This document shows positions 1 to 11,965 of a stretch of 64,000 bases of DNA, piece after piece (the stretch's first letter is position 1; each line of letters opens with the position of its first letter). This DNA comes from Heterostelium album PN500 (taxonomy: Eukaryota > Evosea > Eumycetozoa > Acytosteliales > Acytosteliaceae). Made by a program: the position numbers and the translations under genes. The stretch is from contig NW_008805064.1 in NCBI RefSeq assembly GCF_000004825.1, positions 372,001 through 436,000 of the forward strand, in the 5' to 3' direction. A model generated the notes under the pieces. That model searched no databases, had not been told where the DNA came from, and worked only from the letters and a program-made list of their open reading frames with translations.

Positions 1-1
1 G

Positions 2-654
2 TCAAACTACTGCCAGAGACCATCATCTGGTGATAACTACGCTTACCTTATCCTCGATGCATGGACTGTCCAATACAATACCTACAGTGATTACTATTGT
101 CAAAGTATGGTTATATTATAATAGTTTATCAATCTATCCATCAAACAAACCAATATTAATATCAATTTTTATTTTTATTTTTCTAATAGATGTTTTCACT
201 TCTCAAAAATTGACCGTTGGAATGCAACCAAATTCCTACGTTCAAATGTATTTGGCCAACTCTATCAACTTCAGTGCTGATGGATTCTACTACAATGTAA
301 TCTATGCCAATGGTACCAACTGCAATGGTGCTGTCGCCTACGCCTACTCTCAACCAATCAACTATTGTGTACCACTCAACTACATGAATCCAAACGCTCA
401 ATACCAAACGATCCAATGTACCCCAACTGGTTATATCCAATACATCTACAACGGTTACGGTTGCACTGGTCCATACACCTCCCAACAATACGTCACCTCC
501 ACCTCATGTACCCCAGCTGGTCCAGGTTATTTCAATGTAAGTAAAAAACAAAACAAAACAAACAACAACAAAAAACAAATATAATTCTAAATATTAATTA
601 ACCTTTTTTTTCTCTTCTTTCTTTTTTATTTTATAGACCTGTGTAAACAATTAA
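2..654 (+). CDS. Secreted-type Cys-rich protein, 3' part only
   Basis: The gene begins before the window. Three exon pieces splice in phase: 2-104, 190-536 and 637-654, with GT-AG introns at 105-189 and 537-636. The visible part is about 155 residues. It is rich in Tyr, Asn and Gln and has regularly spaced Cys (for example NYCQRPSSGD, IQCTPTGY, GYGCTGPY, TSCTPAGPGYFN, then TCVNN and the stop). There is no membrane segment or nucleotide-binding motif. This composition is typical of the small secreted Cys-containing proteins that dictyostelids carry in families, but I cannot name the family with confidence. The signal peptide, if any, lies upstream of the window. Starting a protein at the internal ATG near position 30 would read through intron sequence, so I did not use it. 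Confidence 0.7.
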
Positions 655-1048
655 ATTCATATTTAATTAACTAAATAAATTTATTTATAAATGGTTAAAT
701 CTATTGTGTCTCTATTCTTTTTTTAAAGTTGATTTCTCTTGAATAAATAATACAGATTATGTTTAAATGTATAGGTATAGATATTTAAATACATTTTTTT
801 ATCAATGTTTAATTATGTGATAAAATTACTGTCTAAATTTGATACATTCTCATAATGATAAACAGAAAAAAATTAAGTTCATTTTATTCCGAATCATTCG
901 TTCGTTTTTTTTTTTTTTTAGTTTTTTAAAATTTTTATTTCTTCTCTTTTAATTTTTTTTAATTATTCATAGTAATAATAAATTAATTGATATATATATA
1001 TTTACTATAGATATTTATAGATTGAAATAAAAAAAAAACCATAAAATA
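655..1048. other. AT-rich intergenic stretch
   Basis: This holds the 3' flank of the Cys-rich gene and the promoter/leader of the next gene. I see poly-T and poly-A runs (around 908-920 and 1027-1036) and an A-rich leader directly before the ATG at 1049. No RNA gene or conserved element was recognised. Confidence 0.6.
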
Positions 1049-4000
1049 ATGGTTAAATCAGAGATAAAGTTATTTAAGAAACCAGAAAAGAGTAAACACA
1101 GACAAGAATTAGAACAGTTTCTGGTGATAGATAACTCGATAGTCACAAGATATGTCAATGCTTTAAAGTCATTGGTATTTCCAGCCGACGACATATCGAA
1201 GGTAGCTGTCTCAGCAACCGGTAGCAATCCATCACTAAAGCAGAATCTAAGTATTAGTGGTACTTCGCAATCAACCATAAGAGATGTAGCAATCAAATTC
1301 CTAGAGTCAAAGTCACAAGGTGATCAAATTATATTTGTAAAACGATTAGAATCAACTACAACAACAAGATCATCATCAACAACAACAACAACAACGACAA
1401 CAACATCCAATAATAATAATAATAATATCAGTAATGAACTAACTGAACAACTTGTAACAATGTCAATTTCAATATTATTCGAACAACGTTCACCTAATCT
1501 TCAGATTAACAAATCATTGATTGCAATGTTGAACAATCTAAGTTTGTCAAGCGACAATCTCGACTTGTTGAACAGCCGGTTGTCGGGTGTATTTAGTTTG
1601 AATGACGATAAAGTAACTATTTACTATGCTCATCTTATTACGCTGTTGTCAGATTTGAAGTTGGCAGCTGGCTATATGTGTCAAACCGGTTGCAACGTTG
1701 CTCTGGGCATGCTATCAAAGTTGCTATCGGAGCAACTCGGTGTTATGCAACAACAGAGTGGAACTGTCTACCTTAATGAAGTGTATGCCGACTGTGACTA
1801 TACTCTACGTGCTCTGATGTCACTCTACTCTGTGTATCCAGAGCAACTACGTGTACTCCTACCGCAACACTCCAACATCCTGATATCGCTCGACAACATA
1901 CTCTCACTCTCGCAATACCCCAAACAAATAGTAGGTTTAGCTGCCTTTCTATTCACCGAATACCTATCATTACAAACAACAACACAACTGCAATATCAAC
2001 AACAAGTGATAGGTCATTTCATCTCACCACCATCCAACAACAACAACAACAACAAAGATAGTTTATTATTACAAAACATCATCTTTAAAGACAACAACAA
2101 TAATAATAATAATAGTAGTAGTTACTTCAACGATAGATTTATGAACTATCCACATCTTTCAAGAGTTAGTATATTCAGAGGATTATGTCTATCTTCCAAG
2201 TTGAATTGGTTGACCGAATGGATAGATACATCTATTGTATTGAAACAACATCAACATCAACAACAACAACAACAACAACAAACTAGTAATAGACAATCGA
2301 TATTCTTAAATTATATCTATTTAGAGATTGTTAATGCTTGTGTTACAGCTGTCGATGTATTTGGTCGTGTTGCGTCGATCGAGTATCTACATCTTTGGTA
2401 TGATATTCTAAGACAGCAGCTAGAGACAACTGATATTGAATCGCTGTTGCACGTTGACTACCAGCATTTCTTTGGTAACTATTTCAATATGGTACTAGAG
2501 ATTATCTTTACCAATTGGGAATCAACAATCTCATCGATACCAACTCAACTCAATGAGATATTCAATTGCTTACTATCGATACATTACCTTTGTATGAAAC
2601 AACAAAGCAACAACAAAAATAACAATAACACCAACGACTGTAAGCAACAGCTCAGCGGTACAGCATCAAACTTCATACCAGACATTACAACTAGACTCAT
2701 TGAGGAACCATGGACACAAAAGGGTAAATACGCTCTACTTAAATCGATTATCGATCGTGAAGGTGCACTTTTTATGTTCTCATTAAAAGGTAACTTTATG
2801 AAAGATATCTTACTTGCAATGAGGTATGTAGCAATATAGTTATCTATTTTATTATATTATATTATATGAGATAGATTAGATTACTTACTTTTCTTCAATT
2901 GTTTAATGTTAATATTTAGTGATCATACCATTTGTAATTCGGCAAAAGGATTCTTAGAGTTGTTGATGGAATCATTAAAGAATGAAGTGTCAAAGAGAAT
3001 CAAGGCAGAGAATACATTCAGCGATGAAAAGTTGGAGAGTGAAGCAATTCAAGAACAATGTGAGCTGTATTGGTTGATTCCGCTGTTGAACGTACTCACA
3101 GAATGTGACGACAACACATGTTCAAAGATCATACTCTACGGTACACCTTGTTTCCTTAAGGTATTCCCAAGATCATTAATATCGATTTTAGATGTATTGA
3201 ACAAAGATAACAACAACAACAACAAATCATCCAATAACAACAACAACAACAAATGTAAACAACAAATAGTAATGGATAATAAGATATCATTAAGAATATC
3301 ACTATCGGTTTTAAATACTGCTAGACAACTTGCAATACTTGAGGGTATCGAAATTCTAAACAATAACTATTCAACTATCAATCAATCTTTATATAATCAA
3401 GATGATTCATTAAGGTAAATATATAGCAATTTGATAATCGTATTTCAATTACTAACTATTATTATTTTTAGAATGTTAGGATTAGAATTGGTTTGTTGTT
3501 CACCAAAGAATACAGAAAGACCAACAAGAGTAGAGATTGGTTTGTTAAAGGAATTCTTATCGCTTGCACTCAAGTCTAGTTCACCATATATTAGAAATCA
3601 TACCAACTCTATACTCGATAAGTTTTGGGTTCGTCTTAGAGAATCTTATGCAAAAGTTTTCCGTACAAAGTCAGTAGCTACTGCTGCCACTACGACAACC
3701 AACGAACTATATCTATCAAACGACGAGATTGTAGAGTTTATTAATTGGTGTTCGAGCTTGTTTGTATCTTGCTTGTATCCAGGTGCACCTTACCCAAGAA
3801 AGATGCTACCGATCGATGCCATCTCGAGTATGGTCGATGCGTTCAGTGCGGAGCGATTCAAAGATAAACCGGCGGTAGTGCCATTCCTCAGCTTTGTAAA
3901 CGAGCGATCCACCTTGTTTTCAAGTAGCAATACATTGGTATTGATTAACAATCTTTGGGATCAGTACGATCGTTGTCGTGAGGTTGCCAGCTCCATTTTG

Positions 4001-7000
4001 AATCGATTCCCATCGCCGCTGCCAGGATTCTCTGAGCAGCAACCGATTGCCTCGTTGATATTGTGGGGACTGAAGTTGGCTTGCAGTCCCAAGGCAAGAG
4101 AGAGCGACACCGGTGCAATGGTACTACGTCTCTATCTGAACAAGTACGTTGCACTCGGTCGCAGTGTCCCGACATTCACTGCCAACCAAGACGCTCCGAT
4201 TGCTCTCAGCGAGTTTGCCGACAAAGACAATGCCGTGCTTCACTATATTCGACAGATCATGAGAGTGTTACGCTCACAGGTAGCGTTGGCATCTAGCAAT
4301 CTATTGGAGGCAGCCAAGTATGCACCGATGCACGGATTGATTCTTAGCATTCGTTATCTCCTATCTTCGCCAACCATCGATTTCAATCGTATTGAGAAAT
4401 CGGCGCAGTTGAAAGAGCAATGGAGATTGCTCATTTCCGATCTCATCGCACTTCTCTTCTCCATTTCCAATATTGTTTTGAGAGTGGTTGCTGACTCTGC
4501 TCCAGAAGGTTACAATCCAAACAGCAGCAACAATAGTGAATCGTCTTCACTTCTACCGAAATCATTGCCAAGCGGTATATTATACGATGATGACGAACGA
4601 TTGGCATCTAGTTTTGCAACACTCTCAGCTGCCGAGAAGACTAGTACTTCGATTGAGGAATTGTTGGACCAAGTAGGTGGTGCTGGCGGCGGTGCCGGTG
4701 GAAACAATGAAGATGAGCAAGATGACGATGAGGAATCATTGATGCCTGCATCCGGCGACCAAATTAAAGGTAGTGCCGGTCAGATTATCACAGTTTGTTC
4801 ATGGCAATCGATGAAACATCTCAGCCTTTGTTTGGGTGCAATTCTCGATCGTGTTACATTCCCAACTGCAAATACCACTGAACAAACTATCAAGGATACT
4901 CTCATCTCTGTCGAGCAAATCAATGAGATCGGTCGTTCCTTTGTGCATATCCTTTTGAACACCAGACACAAGGGTGCCATTGAGAAAGCATATCTTGGAT
5001 TCCAAGTACTTTGTTCGCGTCTCATGGGATCTACTCTGCCTGCGCTCTACACCCTCCCATCGAGCTGGATCGACTCACTCTTCAAACGTGTACAAGAACA
5101 ATCGCTCTCCATCACAAGACGTTCTGCAGGTCTGCCATTCGTATTCACCGGACTACTCACTGGAGAATCTACACATCAAAAGAACAAGATGGCCGGTCCT
5201 CTATTGCAGCTGGTGATTACCAATCTCTTGAAAATGGCATCCGGAAACAACAGTGGATTGCAAGCTAGCGAAGTGATTGACCACGATCTGGCGGAGCAGA
5301 GAATCTACCTGCCACAGGTTCATTCTATCAATATCCTACGTTCCATCTTTAGAAACAAGACTATGACCAACGAGTTGGGACAGTATTTCGCCGATACCAT
5401 GATTGCGATCGTCGGTGCCTACTCATCGCCTTCCTGGTCGGTGCGTAACGCTGCCACGATGGCATTCAGTACGATGGTCGACAAGGTTGTCGGTGTCAAA
5501 AAGGTACGTGAGGAATCGAGTCAACTCAATACCACAACGTTCCACTATTTCTTTGGACACATGCCATCGCTCTATCCATTCCTACTGGAACACTTTTCCA
5601 AGTCGTTGACTGCCATCCAACAGGAGCAAGGACAGTCCGACCATGTGCTACAGTCCAGTGTCTACGCGATTCTCGTTCTCTTTGCGCGTTTGCAACCGTC
5701 AAACATGACAGATCCAGCCGACTCTCTCTCGCCAACTCCCTTCATCCAGTACATCAGTGAGTGTTGCACATTCTCCAATTTCATGGTTCGTCAGATTGCA
5801 GCGCGTGCACTCGTACCATTCATTCCATCGCGTGAAGTCATCGGATTCATCAACACACTCATCAACAATGTCAATCAATCGGACAAGCGTGATTTCAACA
5901 GAATTCACGGTGTACTCTTCCAAATCTATCATTTGTTGAAACTGCATATTCCAACTATTCTATCGCCAAAGGATAAGGAGACAATGGTAATCGATGCAAT
6001 CGGTGCGATGGAGCGACTACTCTGGATCCTCTCTAAACGTGTTGTCCCACTAGCTTATTTGGTTCTCCAGATTTTCAATGAACTCAATTCATCGATCATC
6101 CACACCGATCTCACCAAATACAACGAGCACCAACAACAATCGATCGAACAAACATTGCTTCAGGTCAACAAAATGTCAAACGCAATATTACAATCTTCAA
6201 ACACCAACTCTGAACAATGCGAAAGAAATCGAAAGATTCCACTTTACAGTTCGTATATCCATGAAGCCGGTATCAATGTCTTGAATCTCCTGGAAAACTC
6301 AATCCAAAAGAGACCGTTGGTTTCAAAGATTTTGGTGGTTTCCAACATCGAAGAGATTGTCAATCAATTGCTATCGATGGTATCACACCGTGAATATGAA
6401 ATTCGTTTAGTAGCAATCAAGTTCCTTTTGTCAAATATCGATGCTATTGTTAAGCATCTTCATTCAACTGGCAATGACAACAAAGTAATCAGTTCCATCC
6501 AAGTCAAGCTTTTGGATATTTTGAAATCAGAGAACAATATACCAGTCCTAAAGAGAGCAGCTCGTATCCTACCGAAATTGGAGATCCCTCTTCAATTGGC
6601 TGGCAACGACCTACTCGAATTCACTCTGAATCTATTGCCCAAGAGTGGAATTAAGAAGGATGCTATTGTATTGTTTGGATATGCCTACAAGCAATATTGC
6701 TTGTCTGCCAACAGCAGCAGCAGCAACAACAGCAGCAACGACGAGATGTCAACGATCATGTCTGACAAATGGGTTGAAATGGTGTCGAGTTATTCAAACT
6801 CTGAGAAACCTCATGAAATAAGATTAGCAATCACATTGGCACTTGGAGCAACAAGCTCATTGCTCTGTGGCGTCGATGGAAATGTCATTTCAAATCGTGT
6901 TGCCATTGAGATGTGGTTGGCACTTGCCACTTTGTTGGAGGATGACGAAGATGGAATAAGATCGATGTCCCAAACCATCGCATGGTCGGTACTCAATGAA

Positions 7001-7714
7001 CAAAACTCTTGTTCATCGTTGGTATGCGATACTACCAAGACCATCCAATCGATCTACTCTCATCTGACAAAGAGATACTCCAATGATAGTTATCTTGTTA
7101 ACAAATATCAAAGTATCCTTGCCATAAATAATACTACTAAATCATCAAACAACAATATATACTCTAATGAATTTAAGAGTTCTGTTGTATTGTTTGATAA
7201 GGAAGAGGATAACTATTTCCAAGAGAAACTACTTACCATTCAAGTGGTAACAAAGAATCTGTTGGATATTGTTGGTCAGTCCAAGGCTGAACAGCCGTTG
7301 TTCAACTCTGGTCAACTAAAAACTTTGTTGGAGAGAGCCACCAACTATGCAAATTGGATCAAGAGATCGTCAGAAAACAACAAACACTCTGTTTGGACCA
7401 GTTGGCTTACCTACAATCAAGAGGTATTCCAACCTTTCTACCAGTGTATATGTTCACTTCTTGTTGTCACATCACAACAATCGCTATTCACCCAACATCA
7501 ATCAGAAATCAATCAACATATCACCGATATCCAATCGACACTAGCCAATCAACCCATTCATCCATTGATGTTAAACATATTACATAAACTTGAAAAACAA
7601 TGTATTGTTAACAACAACAACAATAGTGACAATAACAACTCGACAAATTCAGCAGTTGGTACTACCAATTCTACCAGGGATTATCTAAATACCTTCTTTT
7701 TAACATCGTTATAA
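1049..7714 (+). CDS. THADA/Trm732-like tRNA 2'-O-methylation cofactor (DUF2428)
   Basis: Three exons, 1049-2823, 2920-3414 and 3472-7714, join in phase to a protein of about 2170 residues. The best family marks lie near residue 1300: RRSAGLPF, the signature of the DUF2428 domain, followed by HSINILRSIFRN and then SPSWSVRNAATMAFS, the pattern seen in human THADA and yeast Trm732. In yeast, Trm732 partners the methyltransferase Trm7 (FTSJ1 in human) to 2'-O-methylate position 32 of the tRNA anticodon loop. Animal THADA is also linked to calcium pump control. The rest is alpha-helical HEAT/ARM-like sequence with low-complexity Asn, Gln and Thr inserts (near residues 105-130, 330-360 and 405-415) and an acidic Gly-rich loop (GGAGGGAGG then EDEQDDDEE). 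The length fits the family. The start at 1049 follows an A-rich leader. Function is inferred from family membership. Confidence 0.88.
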
Positions 7715-8804
7715 AGATTATTTGAAAAATAAATCTATTCTATTCTACTATTCTTTCATACACACACAATCTCTAACCATATCACGACATCATTGAATTT
7801 AATAAGGTAAATAAATAATATCTAATCTAAAAATATGAATTTCCATTTATTTTATCTAAATTGTTTTTGATTAGTTGAATGATCACACTCACAACATTCT
7901 TTGCAAAGAACAACAAACAACCCAACAACAAGACTCTTTAATGAAAAATAAAACAAACAAAACAAACATAATACAAGAGCGATTTAAACAACATGATTTC
8001 AAGAGAGGTCCAGAAAGTCTAGAAAACAGGAGTGAATCAAAACATAACCAAGTTCTTCAAGTCTTAAAGTTAAGAGTTTTCTAAGATTACAACATGTTTC
8101 ATTTTTTTTTTATTATTAAAAAAAATAATAATGATCGTCACACATTACATTAATTTTTTTTACTGAACAATAGATTCCAGAGGGTTGTTTGGTTGGTAGA
8201 TGATTGTTGTCTTATACGGATCATGGCAACAGCAACCAAAAACACCAAACAAACTAAACAACCACTTATTACAATTGAAATCTTCTCTGATGGTTTCAGA
8301 CCAATAATTAATTTATTTATTTTTTGTTTTCTATTCCAAAAAAAAAACACACAATTGTTTGTTTTGATCCTTCACTTTCTGACTTTTTTTGGGTTTTACA
8401 AAACAAACACAATGATATTAAAGTAAGTGACCTGCATCTTGTTTTTCAGCCAATTAGGATTGCATTCATACCTGTCACCCCCTCTCAAACCATAAATGTT
8501 AAAAAATAAGTGAAATTTTGCAAAACAAATTTTTTTTTTTAAAAATTAAAAATATAAAACTTTTTCTTTGCACAAAGTAAAAACAAAAAATTAACACCAA
8601 ATTGTTTGTACATTTATCATTTTTTTTTTTAATATTATTTTTTCAATTTATTATTTTTGGTGATTTTTTTTATTTTCTTTTTTAAACAGTGTGTGGGTGC
8701 CGTTGTAAACCATTTTTTTTTTTTCCAATTCCAAAATATATATATTTATATATTTACCATTCCTATTTAATTATTATTATTATATTATTGATGATCATCA
8801 ATAG
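7715..8804. other. Intergenic region, 1.1 kb
   Basis: The 3' flank of the THADA-like gene and the upstream region of the His-rich gene. Poly-A/T runs dominate. A slightly less AT-rich patch around 8430-8490 contains a polypyrimidine tract, but no supported gene. Short open frames here (for example 7875-8084) lack any recognisable content. TATATA-rich sequence at 8736-8756 and an A/T-rich leader precede the next ATG. Confidence 0.5.
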
Positions 8805-8813
8805 TTGGTAATA

Positions 8814-10517
8814 ATGAGTAGTAGCGAAACAAGATCAGTAGATCACGATGACTTTGATATAATAAAGGCTTTGGTTGATTTTGGTAACAAACAACAACAA
8901 CAACAACAACAGCAACAACAACAACAACAATCTAACCAAAATCACCATCATAACAACCATCATAACCATAATCACCACCATACTAATCATAATCATCATA
9001 ATAACCACCATCATAATAACAATCATCATCATCGTAGTCACAGCGGCGAAAATCATCATAGTAGCAGCGGTGGCGGTCACCATGTAAAGGATAATCATCA
9101 CAATCACCATCATCATCACCATCACCATCAAAACGGTAGCAGTCATTACTTTCATCACCGTGACAGCAACGGTCATCATCAATATAACCGTGATCACGGA
9201 AGTGGCAGCAGTGGTAGTTACCATGTAAAGGATAATCACCATAATCATCATTATGCTCATCGCGACGGTGCACATCACCGTGGTGACCATCACCGCGACA
9301 GCCATCACCATGGTGGCGGCGGTCATCACCACCGCGACAACGGTAGCCATCACTATGAAAGTAGCAGCAGCGGAAGTCACCGTGATAGTAACTATCATTA
9401 CGATGGTCATCACCGTGACACCAACAACCACCACTATAGTAACCATGTAAAGGACAATCATCATAGCGGCGGTCATCACTACAGTAGCCATCACGGCAGC
9501 AAGGATCACCACCACCGCGACAATCATCACTATAACAATCACCATGTAAAAGATAACCATTATTACAACAACAACAATGACCATTTCCATCGCAGTTCTC
9601 ACCATGACCATCATGGAAGTGGAAGTGGAAGTGGTAGTCATAACAATCATCATCACTACAACAATTATCATCACAACAACAACAACACCCATGTAAAAGA
9701 TAATCATCATTACAATGGTAGCAATAACAACAATAACTATGTAAAGGATCACAAGGATCACCATCATCACCACAACCACATTCTAAACGATCGAAATAGT
9801 AACCATGTTAATAATTTCGATATCAAGTGGGTCATTAAGAAGGAAGTCGAATCACCTTCTCCTCCACCCATTGAGACCATTTCAATCTCCTCGGTTGACA
9901 ATGACGCATCTCCACCAACCACCACAACAACAACAACTACCACCACATCAAACATCACCGGCACAATCAACAGCAACCTCTTGAATGATATCAGCACACT
10001 CAGTGTCAACCAAGGGTCATCGCCAACCAGCTCACCAACGATGACAAACAACAATGCCAGCATTCTAGAGAGCAACAGCTCCTCGCAAACCAACTTGCAA
10101 CAACCTGTAGTCAATTTGACATCAACATCGCCACAAATCTACAAGCAACGAAGAAGAGGACCAAAAGCCAAGCAAATCAAACCCGACGAAGACAAGCTTC
10201 CATGTCGACACGAGATTCATAGACATCTCAATGAAACAGATCGTTTCCTCTACAATGTGAAGCAGTCGAGATGTCGGCACGAGATGACACCGCACAGGTG
10301 TATTGACGAGGGTTTGGCTTGTGTGTCTTGTGAGCGCACATTACGCGTCGAACGCACCCCCGACGGTAAAAGAAGAATCAAAGAAACCAGAGTCAAATGT
10401 AGATATGAAACCTGTGACATAATGGTTACTTTGTCCAATCGTTCCGTCCACGAGAAGCGACACGAAACTGCATCGGGAGGTATCGGCGGAACAATTGTAA
10501 GCACTATATTAAACTAA
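8814..10517 (+). CDS. His/Asn-rich protein with C-terminal Cys/His (possible zinc-binding) module
   Basis: About 567 residues from the ATG at 8814; an ATG at 8805 in the same frame would add three residues. After a short acidic start (DHDDFDIIKALVDFG) comes a poly-Gln tract, then about 280 residues dominated by His, with Asn, Gly and Ser. Within it the motif VKDN(H/Y) recurs. A Ser/Thr-rich linker leads to a basic patch (RRRGPKAKQ) and a non-repetitive C-terminal region of about 110 residues rich in Cys and His: CRHEIHRH, CRHEMTPHRC, CVSC, CRYETC and HEKRH. That spacing suggests one or two zinc sites, so nucleic-acid or protein binding is plausible, but I do not recognise the family. The last codons, before the TAA at 10515-10517, run over a GTAAGC that could be a splice donor (near 10497). 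A further 3' exon cannot be excluded. Confidence 0.7.
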   Translation: MSSSETRSVDHDDFDIIKALVDFGNKQQQQQQQQQQQQQSNQNHHHNNHHNHNHHHTNHNHHNNHHHNNNHHHRSHSGENHHSSSGGGHHVKDNHHNHHHHHHHHQNGSSHYFHHRDSNGHHQYNRDHGSGSSGSYHVKDNHHNHHYAHRDGAHHRGDHHRDSHHHGGGGHHHRDNGSHHYESSSSGSHRDSNYHYDGHHRDTNNHHYSNHVKDNHHSGGHHYSSHHGSKDHHHRDNHHYNNHHVKDNHYYNNNNDHFHRSSHHDHHGSGSGSGSHNNHHHYNNYHHNNNNTHVKDNHHYNGSNNNNNYVKDHKDHHHHHNHILNDRNSNHVNNFDIKWVIKKEVESPSPPPIETISISSVDNDASPPTTTTTTTTTTSNITGTINSNLLNDISTLSVNQGSSPTSSPTMTNNNASILESNSSSQTNLQQPVVNLTSTSPQIYKQRRRGPKAKQIKPDEDKLPCRHEIHRHLNETDRFLYNVKQSRCRHEMTPHRCIDEGLACVSCERTLRVERTPDGKRRIKETRVKCRYETCDIMVTLSNRSVHEKRHETASGGIGGTIVSTILN

Positions 10518-11965
10518 CTAATAATAATAATAATAGTAATGACGACAACAACAACCAACAACACCTCTATCTAGTTGTTGCAAATGACTTTTCGAAATTA
10601 ATTCATTCTTCTTTATTATTATTATTCTTTTATCGTCTACCCTTTCTACTTTATCGTTTATCTTTCTATTCCAATTTTCTTCTTCTTCTTCTTATTCTTA
10701 TGTTTTCTTAAACAAAATCTACTACCAAAACAAAACCAAACCACTACTCGACTCCTGTACCTGCCTACTATGTACCAACTTTACTCAAATCTTGGTTCTC
10801 CTGTATGTTTGACCAGCAGTTTTGTCCCGAGTCTGTCTAGATATCGCCGCTCTAGTCATTCCATCTCCAATCCCCATTGTTACCATATTACTTTTTATTC
10901 CCCAAAATTTCCACCCTTTTTTGATGTAAACATAATTAAAACTAAATATTCTTTAACAATAATTATTAACAATTTTATTTTTTTCTTTAATATCAAATTC
11001 TCTCAATTTTATCGCATTCTTTTTTTTTTTTTATCTCATTCTCTTTATTTCTTTATTTTTCAAAATCATTTTTGGGGTGGTCCTTTCTTTTTTCTTTGAT
11101 CCTAGATTGCTTTAACTTGCATATATTAAATTTCTCTCTCTTTCTTCTCTTTCTACAATTATTTATTTCTTTTTTAATTTCTTATTTTTTTTTCTTCTAT
11201 TTCATTTATTTATTTTTAAATAGTTATAATTATACAATAATTGTAAATCAAAACAACAACAACAACAACAACAACAACAATTCAACAACAACTTAAAACA
11301 CAATCTTTTTTTTTTTTCAACAAATCCTGTCAAATATGTTGATCTGATTGGCAATCAACCTCAAATCTTGTAGATTTGTATTACCAACAACACTAGCCAA
11401 CTATCACCCACTTGTTTACATATCTTATACATAATTATATCGTTGGAAGACAACTTTTAAATTATTTATTTATATAGAACATAGTTTAAAATACTTGTTT
11501 TAAACTTTTATTATCATTATTGTACATTAGTATTAAATATTTCTTTTTGATTAAGAACTATAAAAATACCTTCAGCTTTATGCCACACCAATTATCAAGA
11601 TTGCTTGCTTTCAAAATAATAAATAGTATCCCTTTTATTATAATATTATAATGAACGATGAGTTGTAAATTTCCCAATAGTTAGAATTGAATCGTTGAAA
11701 CATATAAAATTTAAAGATATATTTTAAAGATTGGTATGAATTTCTTTCTGAAAGAAAACTTGAGTGAGATCCCGATCTTTTTATTTCTGTGGGGATGGAT
11801 TAAAACTGAAAACAAATAGTTGTCTATTGAAAATTAAATTATGTTAATTGAGAGGGAAATCAATGGTTCAGATTCAAGTAAATTTGGTGATCAAATATAA
11901 ATGTTTATTGTTAAAGTTAGATAAATTTATTTGGCGGTGATAACACTTGTAACAGCACGTGTGAC
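10518..11965. other. Intergenic region between convergent genes
   Basis: About 1.4 kb of pyrimidine-rich plus-strand sequence (poly-T and TTC repeats at 10600-11220), a CAA repeat at 11251-11283, then ordinary AT-rich DNA. The short open frames at 10770-11296 are low-complexity Phe/Leu readings of T-rich DNA, and I do not treat them as genes. This stretch carries the 3' flanks of the His-rich gene (plus) and the first mucin gene (minus). Confidence 0.5.

Noticed and set aside
8835-9779. 314-codon minus-strand open frame (Met/Val/Ile-rich)
   Set aside because: Antisense of the CAT/CAC-rich His region; composition is fully explained by the His codons.
10770-11296. Possible Phe/Leu-rich membrane protein
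   Set aside because: Reads from T-rich low-complexity DNA in overlapping frames, no consistent start or conserved motif.
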